A stretch of DNA of 10,682 nt, taken from NCBI GenBank assembly GCA_020025475.1, contig JAHHSA010000057.1, forward strand, positions 1-10,682. The letters run 5' to 3'. Position 1 is the stretch's first letter. The number at the start of each line of letters is the position of its first letter. The position numbers and the translations under genes are program-made. The DNA comes from Oscillibacter sp. (GTDB lineage: Bacteria > Bacillota > Clostridia > Oscillospirales > Oscillospiraceae). This document shows, piece after piece, positions 6,742-10,682 of this stretch. The notes under the pieces are model-generated. The model searched no databases and had not been told where the DNA came from. It worked only from the letters and a program-made list of their open reading frames with translations.

Positions 6742-8097
6742 TTACTTGCCGCAGTGGCTGCAATGGCCGGAACAGCGCCACAGCTCATCGGCAACCGGTG
6801 CCCAGGCATTGGCCTTTTCCACGCACTTGGCGGTCAGACTGTCCACGTCCTCCGGAGATTCCAGATCCGTGGAGTGGGCGCCGCTGCGCTTCACCATGTC
6901 AGCCAGAGCGTTGGGATTATCCAGCAGCGGGCAGGGACGCAGGTGGTTTTCATTGAAGGGCTGGCCGTTGTGGTAGGCCATGAACAGCGGGGACTGGTAG
7001 GCCTCCAGCAGCGTCTTTTCCCGGATATTGGAGTCTGAGTAGTGGATAAATGCACAGGGCTCGATGTCGCCGTTGGCGTTGATGTGACAGTAGCGGCGGC
7101 CGCCTGCAATGCACCCGTTGACGTACTCGCCATCGTTCCAGAAGTCCAGCGTGAACAGGGGCTTTGTCTTGCGGAACTTGCGGATCTGGCGGTACATATA
7201 GGCCCGCTGCTCCGCCGTGGCCATCAGCTCCGGCACAGCCGCGTTGCCCACCGGCATATAGGTGAAGAACCAGGCGAATTTGGCGCCCCACTCCACCATG
7301 GCGTCGAAGTATTCTTCGCTGCCGATCATCTCCGCGTTTTTGGCGGTATAGCAGCAGGAGACGCCAAAGGGCAGCTTTCTCTCCCGCAGGATCTCCATGC
7401 CCCGGCGGAGCTTGCGGAAGGTGCCCTCACCCCGGCGGAAATCGGTATCCGCCTCAAAGCCTTCCACCGAGATGGCGGGGATGAAGTTCTTCACCCGCAG
7501 CATTTCGTCGGCAAAGTCCTCGTCAATCAGCGTACCATTGGTAAAGGAGAGGAACATGCAGTCGCTGTGCTTGTTGCACAGGGCAATGATGTCATGCTTG
7601 CGCACCAGTGGCTCACCACCGGAGAGGATATACATGTAAGTTCCCAGCTCCTTGCCCTGCTCCACGATGGAATCCAGCTCCTCAAAGCTCATGTTCAGCC
7701 GATTGCCGTACTCCGCCGCCCAGCAGCCGGTGCAGTGGAGATTGCAGGCGCTGGTGGGGTCCATCAAAATGGCCCAGGGAATGGAGCAGCCGTATTTTTC
7801 CCGGTTGACATCCGCCTTGGGGCTGGCCAGCACGTTGGCGTTGATGACAAAGTTGATGAACATGGTCTTGCGGACCTCGGAGTCCACATCAGTCCAGAGG
7901 CTCATGGCCAGCCGATACCAGTTATTCTCCGGGTCCGAGAGAACCTTCTTCACCACCGGCAGCTGACGGGCGATGCCGCCCTTATCCGATCTCTCCAAAA
8001 ACTCGATCAGCTTGGGGATATTGGCCTCCGGGTCCTTGTCCAGATAGTCATAAATCTTCTCCAGGCCGATTTTTTTCATGGAATCTGAAAAACTCAT
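6742..8097 (-). CDS. Radical SAM protein with SPASM-like C-terminal cysteines
   Basis: The 451-residue protein has the radical SAM cluster motif CNLHCTGC (Cys118, Cys122, Cys125), which binds the 4Fe-4S cluster that cleaves S-adenosylmethionine, and the SGGEP motif at 159-163. An N-terminal helical region of about 105 residues precedes it. The C-terminal part has cysteines at 329, 337, 348 and 389 (GCIAGGRRYC, DIEPC) and ends in CSGHCSHCGK, so one or two auxiliary clusters are likely, as in SPASM/twitch proteins. The reaction and substrate are not recognisable; no peptide precursor gene is adjacent. The start is the ATG at 8095-8097 with AAGGAG (8106-8111, minus) at 8 bases. An upstream in-frame ATG at 8142 lies inside the hydrolase remnant. 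The start overlaps the stop of that remnant (ATGA), indicating a former operon. No clear promoter of its own was found. Confidence 0.9.
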   Translation of the reverse strand: MSFSDSMKKIGLEKIYDYLDKDPEANIPKLIEFLERSDKGGIARQLPVVKKVLSDPENNWYRLAMSLWTDVDSEVRKTMFINFVINANVLASPKADVNREKYGCSIPWAILMDPTSACNLHCTGCWAAEYGNRLNMSFEELDSIVEQGKELGTYMYILSGGEPLVRKHDIIALCNKHSDCMFLSFTNGTLIDEDFADEMLRVKNFIPAISVEGFEADTDFRRGEGTFRKLRRGMEILRERKLPFGVSCCYTAKNAEMIGSEEYFDAMVEWGAKFAWFFTYMPVGNAAVPELMATAEQRAYMYRQIRKFRKTKPLFTLDFWNDGEYVNGCIAGGRRYCHINANGDIEPCAFIHYSDSNIREKTLLEAYQSPLFMAYHNGQPFNENHLRPCPLLDNPNALADMVKRSGAHSTDLESPEDVDSLTAKCVEKANAWAPVADELWRCSGHCSHCGK

Positions 8098-8308
8098 ACT
8101 GCATACTCCTTCTTCATTGTCTCCGTGTGCCCTTCCAGCCATGTCAGAAAGTCCGATATGACTTGAGGAGCCTGGTATTCATTCAGGATCTCATGCCACA
8201 GCTATGGACAGGTGTGCGCTGAGATCTTTGGCCCCAGCATTTTGATTGCATCTACAGGGTTTTAACGCCATTTCCCATGTCCCATACCTGGTCATTTGCG
8301 CTGGAAAT
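8094..8308 (-). pseudogene. Decayed alpha/beta-hydrolase (monoacylglycerol lipase-like) C-terminus
   Basis: Minus-strand translation in shifting frames gives pieces of one protein in order: ISSANDQVWDMGNGVKTL (8308-8255), then DAIKMLG (8252-8232), then AKDLSAHL, then after a TAG in frame, LWHEILNEYQAPQVISDFL and a short tail ending in TGA (8096-8094). The ND-x-V-x-x-MG-x-GV and HEILNE blocks are the catalytic Asp and His regions of serine hydrolases annotated as lysophospholipase or monoacylglycerol lipase. At least three indels and one stop codon separate the pieces, and the N-terminal two thirds with the nucleophile elbow are missing. The stop overlaps the radical SAM ATG by four bases. It is surely non-functional as an enzyme. 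Confidence 0.8.
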
Positions 8309-8689
8309 TCGGTCCGCCGGATTTGCTCGGTTCCTTCTCCTTTTTTCAAACAGGCAGCTCACACGCACGCTTGCTATTTATTTTTATTATCTGCCGATGT
8401 CCCGGGAATGACCATGGACAAAGGCCGGAAACTGTCGTAAATTCAGGCATTTTACCGAAAGTGTCCAAATATTTCTGCTAAAATCCGCACCGCCCAAGCT
8501 GCCGCGCGCGTCTCTTCTACGGATTCTATGTGCTATTGATTGTATATGTATTGGAACATTCGACAGATGACGGAATTTCATTCAAAATTTTCCGCCAAAA
8601 AAACAGCATATTCTGTCTTCTTCGGGTCAAACTAGCTGTGCGATACCCAGTGAACGCAAAATTTATTTGTAGTAAAGGAGAACTCAGTC
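8309..8689. other. A+T-richer stretch without recognisable gene
   Basis: About 380 bases between the hydrolase remnant and the spore protein gene. No frame gives a protein I recognise, and the missing N-terminal part of the hydrolase is not found here on either strand. The composition shifts from G+C-rich to A+T-rich, with runs such as TTATTTTTATTAT near 8378. The only element seen is the ribosome binding site AAAGGAG (8674-8680) for the spore protein. A sporulation promoter for that gene ought to lie here, but none is clear. Confidence 0.5.
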
Positions 8690-8950
8690 ATGTCTAACAA
8701 CAGTAATAAGATCAATGTTCCCGAGGCCCGCGCCGCTATGGATAAGTTCAAGATGGAAGCCGCAGCTGAAGTCGGCGTCAATCTGAAAGAGGGCTACAAC
8801 GGCGACCTGACCTCCCGCCAGGCTGGTTCCGTCGGCGGCCAGATGGTCAAGAAGATGACTCCCGAACGAACTTCGAGTTTTAGCCGGGAAGCCCGGACAG
8901 TTATCGGTCATCAGAATATTGTTACATACGAGACGAATCTAATCGGATAA
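8690..8950 (+). CDS. Alpha/beta-type small acid-soluble spore protein with a replaced C-terminus
   Basis: These proteins coat DNA in the spore and are degraded by the Gpr protease at germination. Residues 1-56 match the family closely: VPEARAAMDKFKMEAAAEVGVNL with the Gpr-cleavage region at about 21-29, then YNGDLTSRQAGSVGGQMVKKM (36-56), the conserved DNA-binding block. Normal members continue with a short helix such as MIE plus a few residues and stop. Here Met56 is followed by 30 residues, starting TPERTSSFSREART, unlike the family. The change falls at about position 8858 and looks like a junction with foreign DNA. The ATG at 8690 has AAAGGAG at 9 bases, and a terminator follows the stop. 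Whether the protein still folds on DNA is uncertain; the main binding block is intact. Confidence 0.88.
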   Translation: MSNNSNKINVPEARAAMDKFKMEAAAEVGVNLKEGYNGDLTSRQAGSVGGQMVKKMTPERTSSFSREARTVIGHQNIVTYETNLIG

Positions 8951-8955
8951 ATCAT

Positions 8956-8992
8956 AAAAATGACCTGAAGAGAGTTCTTCGGGTCATTTTTT
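8956..8992 (+). terminator. Terminator after the spore protein gene
   Basis: AAAAATGACCTGAAG (8956-8970) pairs with CTTCGGGTCATTTTT (8977-8991), with one T-G wobble and an AGAGTT loop, ending in six T (8987-8992). It starts 6 bases past the stop. The A and T flanks make it usable in both directions. It also insulates the downstream operon, whose -35 begins at 9008. Confidence 0.9.
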
Positions 8993-9007
8993 GAGCGCTG
9001 AATTTTC

Positions 9008-9036
9008 TTGATTATTCGTACCGAATAGAATATAAT
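9008..9036 (+). promoter_or_regulatory. Promoter of the AbrB-like/HipA-like operon
   Basis: TTGATT (9008-9013), a 17-base spacer and a perfect TATAAT (9031-9036). Transcription would start near 9043, so the message begins at or just before the ribosome binding site GAGGTGAT (9045-9052). Two dyads cover the spacer and the -10. Confidence 0.88.
9014..9026. promoter_or_regulatory. Dyad 1 in the operon promoter (candidate operator)
   Basis: ATTCG-TAC-CGAAT, a perfect inverted repeat with a 3-base centre, filling the promoter spacer. It has the same layout (ATTC/GAAT half-sites, 3-base centre) as the neighbouring dyad and overlaps it by two bases. Likely binding site for the AbrB-like protein encoded next; this is inference from position. 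Confidence 0.6.
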
Positions 9037-9041
9037 TCTAT
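9025..9041. promoter_or_regulatory. Dyad 2 over the -10 element (candidate operator)
   Basis: ATAGAAT-ATA-ATTCTAT, a perfect 17-base inverted repeat with the TATAAT box inside it. Binding here would occlude the promoter. Some symmetry is expected of any A+T-rich -10 region, but 7-base perfect arms beside a second dyad with matching half-sites argue for a real operator. Confidence 0.65.
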
Positions 9042-9056
9042 CAAGAGGTGATGGGC

Positions 9057-9599
9057 GTGGAAACTCGTGTCAGCAAGGTAAATATTAGCGCTGCCGGAGG
9101 GACAGCAGCCAAGGGTTCCCAGACTTGCAAAATCACGCTCCCGAATTCGTGGATCGAGCAGCTAGGCGTGACTCCCAAAGACAGGGAGGTAGTGCTGACA
9201 TTCGATGGGGAGAGTATCATTTTGAAAAAGCACCTGACAGGGAAAACTTTTGCCGATACCAAGACCGCAATAGGACACGAAGTCAAAAAAATTTCTTTTT
9301 TTGATGAACAGACGCTATGCTCTGTGATTTATGCTGATTTTACTGATCAGAGTTTGACGGTTGAAAATTTCTGCAAAGACCCGGTCAAGACTGCATTTGG
9401 GAATTGTAGTCAACCAGATTGGAAAGACTTCCAGTGGTTTCTGGAGGAACGTTGTATTTCAAACCACCGGGACGGCCTCCAGCATTATCTTCGGGAACTG
9501 CAGTTGGATGAATATGATCCTGTGGCAATCATTCAGAAGACAAAGGGCCGTATGTCGGAGGATCAGCAATGGATTCAGATCGAGGAGGTAGCACTGTGA
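9057..9599 (+). CDS. AbrB-like DNA-binding protein with C-terminal HipA-partner domain (putative antitoxin)
   Basis: The 180-residue product has two parts. Residues about 5-58 resemble the AbrB/MazE/SpoVT swapped-hairpin fold: KITLPNSWIEQLGVTP followed by REVVLTFDGESIILKK is the usual signature. Residues about 79-176 (WKDFQWFLEERCISNHRDGL, then KGRMSEDQQWI) resemble a region found beside or at the N-terminus of HipA-like proteins in Firmicutes, where a DQYW-type ending is common. I start at GTG 9057, 6 bases after GAGGTG; GTG 9048 and ATG 9051 sit inside or against that ribosome binding site. It overlaps the kinase gene by four bases. By order and fold it is probably the antitoxin and autorepressor. 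The AbrB call is fairly confident; the role of the second domain is inferred. Confidence 0.75.
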   Translation: METRVSKVNISAAGGTAAKGSQTCKITLPNSWIEQLGVTPKDREVVLTFDGESIILKKHLTGKTFADTKTAIGHEVKKISFFDEQTLCSVIYADFTDQSLTVENFCKDPVKTAFGNCSQPDWKDFQWFLEERCISNHRDGLQHYLRELQLDEYDPVAIIQKTKGRMSEDQQWIQIEEVAL

Positions 9600-10411
9600 C
9601 CATCAAATTGGTGACTGGAAAGAAGATTGCGGAGACTTCTTCAAAGGGAAATCAGGAGAAGTGGTATGATCCAGAGACAGATGCGTGGTATAAACTGGAT
9701 CAGTTTGGCTATGAGGCACTTGCAGAAACTGTGGCGTGCGCCCTTCTTTCATACAGCAATATTGAAAAGGATTATCCCTTTACATTTGTTAGATATAAAA
9801 TGGAGAAGTTGCATGTGCATGGACAGGAACGAACAGGCTGTTCCAGTCAGAACTTCCTGAAAAAAGGGCAGAATCTGATTACCATTAGCAGACTGCTTTC
9901 CAGACACTTCGGCTGCCCGGTCTCAGAAAAACTGAGTCAGCTCAGCAGTGATAAAAAAAGAATTGCCTACCTTGCTGAGGCCACGACAGAGTATACCGGA
10001 CTGTCAGATTTCCCCCAATACCTGACGCTGCTGTTTGAGATCGATGCTCTGGTTTGCAATGATGACCGCCACTTGAATAATATTGCTGTCCTGGAGCAGG
10101 GGGGACATTACGATTATTGCCCAATCTTTGACCAGGGCGCAGGACTTCTTTCGAATATGATGCTCTACAGGATGGATATTACGCCGAAAGCCTTGATCTC
10201 TGCGCTCCGAGCTCAGCCTTTTGACACGACTTTCAACCGGCAGAGGAATGCTGCACAGGGGCTATACGGATCACATTTGGTACTCCAAAAGTTCACACGG
10301 CAGGAACTGAAAGATATCATTGCACCGCATTTGCTCTATTATCCCGAGCGGGATCGGGGAATTATCCTAGACCGTGTCACAGAGTGCATCCTGCTGCGGC
10401 AAAAGGCATGA
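9596..10411 (+). CDS. HipA/CtkA-like serine/threonine protein kinase (putative toxin)
   Basis: HipA-family kinases phosphorylate cellular proteins, classically aminoacyl-tRNA synthetases, and halt growth. This 271-residue protein keeps the kinase core: Lys33 in AWYKLD as likely ATP-binding lysine, with Glu40/Glu44 on the next helix; CNDDRHLNN (154-162), with Asp157 as likely catalytic base and Asn162 as metal ligand; and PIFDQGAG (176-183) with Asp179 in the DFG-like position. SSKGNQEK (15-22) is probably the phosphate-binding segment. It is far shorter than E. coli HipA (about 440 residues) and lacks its N-terminal subdomain, like CtkA and the kinase of split HipBST systems. The GTG at 9596 overlaps the upstream TGA (GTGA) and has GAGGAGGT at 6 bases, better than the in-frame ATG at 9569. 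No terminator was seen after it. Kinase activity is likely; the target is unknown. Confidence 0.85.
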   Translation: MTIKLVTGKKIAETSSKGNQEKWYDPETDAWYKLDQFGYEALAETVACALLSYSNIEKDYPFTFVRYKMEKLHVHGQERTGCSSQNFLKKGQNLITISRLLSRHFGCPVSEKLSQLSSDKKRIAYLAEATTEYTGLSDFPQYLTLLFEIDALVCNDDRHLNNIAVLEQGGHYDYCPIFDQGAGLLSNMMLYRMDITPKALISALRAQPFDTTFNRQRNAAQGLYGSHLVLQKFTRQELKDIIAPHLLYYPERDRGIILDRVTECILLRQKA

Positions 10412-10682
10412 TTTGTCTGAAAAGCTAGCACTCAATATTAAAGTTATAGTACCATGGCATTTCTTGTTGTGGTATAATAGACTTTGCCAGAAGACTGAAA
10501 AATCGAATCTTTTCATTTTGGAATGGCGTATTTTTATGAAAAATGCAGAATATTACAACCTTTCAGAGAAATTAAAACGGGATTTTTGAGTGTTCCAAAA
10601 AGCAAGGCACATATTTTTTGCGGATTTTAAGGCAATACCGCACAATGCTCGTCGGATAAAGAGGAACACCCTCGCCCCATAA
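10412..10682. other. A+T-rich tail with a candidate promoter and inverted repeats
   Basis: No convincing gene is seen. TGGTATAAT at 10470-10478 is an extended -10 on the plus strand, but no good -35 lies 16-18 bases upstream, so it is only a possible promoter for something beyond the window. A 17-codon frame (10536-10589) has no ribosome binding site. GTGTTCC (10590-10596) and GGAACAC (10663-10669) are inverted, and between them TGCGG (10619-10623) faces CCGCA. This resembles the end of a mobile or intergenic repeat but cannot be proven here. Confidence 0.4.

Noticed and set aside
7042..8088. A 348-codon plus-strand frame opposite the radical SAM gene
   Set aside because: Mirror frame of a gene with clear cluster motifs; no ribosome binding site and no family match.
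8393..8430. Plus-strand GNDHG translation resembling the N-terminal GNDH block of alpha/beta-hydrolases
   Set aside because: It is on the opposite strand to the hydrolase remnant, very short, and no neighbouring hydrolase sequence follows; most likely chance.
8607..8613. CATATTC as a possible SigG-type -10 for the spore protein gene
   Set aside because: The spore protein should have a SigG promoter, but no TGAATA-like -35 lies 17-18 bases upstream, so I do not annotate it.
8618..8986. Direct repeat TTCTTCGGGTCA (8618-8629 and 8975-8986) flanking the spore protein gene
   Set aside because: One 12-base match is expected by chance within a window of this size, and the second copy is part of a terminator stem.
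10536..10589. A 17-codon frame (MKNAEYYNLSEKLKRDF) after the kinase gene
   Set aside because: No ribosome binding site, no family resemblance, and too short to judge.
8300..10682. CRISPR arrays, tRNA or rRNA genes, and intact insertion sequences anywhere in the window
   Set aside because: No regularly spaced repeats, cloverleaf structures, rRNA blocks or transposase motifs were seen on either strand.

Overview
The window looks like chromosome of a spore-forming gut member of the class Clostridia, probably Oscillospiraceae (Flavonifractor/Oscillibacter-like). The reasons are the high G+C of the housekeeping part, a sporulation-type sigma factor tail, a LexA with a Gram-positive SOS box, a Cof-type HAD phosphatase with a DLDRTT motif, a TPP riboswitch in front of thiD, and an alpha/beta-type small acid-soluble spore protein. 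The taxon is an inference from gene content, not a measured placement.

Layout. Positions 1-71 are the last codons of a sigma factor (+). Next on the minus strand come lexA (161-751), with its own promoter and SOS box, and an M18 aminopeptidase (843-2147). The aminopeptidase is divergent from a HAD phosphatase (+, 2247-3074), and the two promoters physically overlap. A strong hairpin at 3101-3134 separates the HAD gene from the convergent thiD (-, 3216-4016). thiD has a complete TPP riboswitch with terminator and promoter. Upstream of it lies a BlaI/BlaR1-like pair (-, 4288-6610): a winged-helix repressor and an M56 membrane peptidase without a penicillin-binding sensor, driven by a near-ideal promoter with two dyad operators. 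A bidirectional terminator follows, then a radical SAM protein (-, 6742-8097).

The part from about 8098 to the end is different: visibly richer in A+T and with signs of rearrangement. The radical SAM gene start overlaps the stop codon of a decayed alpha/beta-hydrolase gene (8094-8308), of which only the C-terminal third survives, with several frameshifts and a stop. About 380 bases without a recognisable gene follow. Then comes a spore protein gene (+, 8690-8950) whose conserved part stops abruptly and continues into an unrelated tail. Last is a two-gene operon (+, 9057-10411): an AbrB-like DNA-binding protein with an extra C-terminal domain, and a short HipA/CtkA-like protein kinase, joined by a GTGA overlap and preceded by a promoter embedded in two adjoining dyads. 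I read it as a HipA-type toxin-antitoxin-like module and as the most interesting system in the window.

Regulation is unusually readable here. Most transcription units show a sigma-A-type promoter with 17-base spacing, and four of them show a specific control device: SOS box, TPP riboswitch, BlaI-type operators, and dyads at the HipA-like operon.
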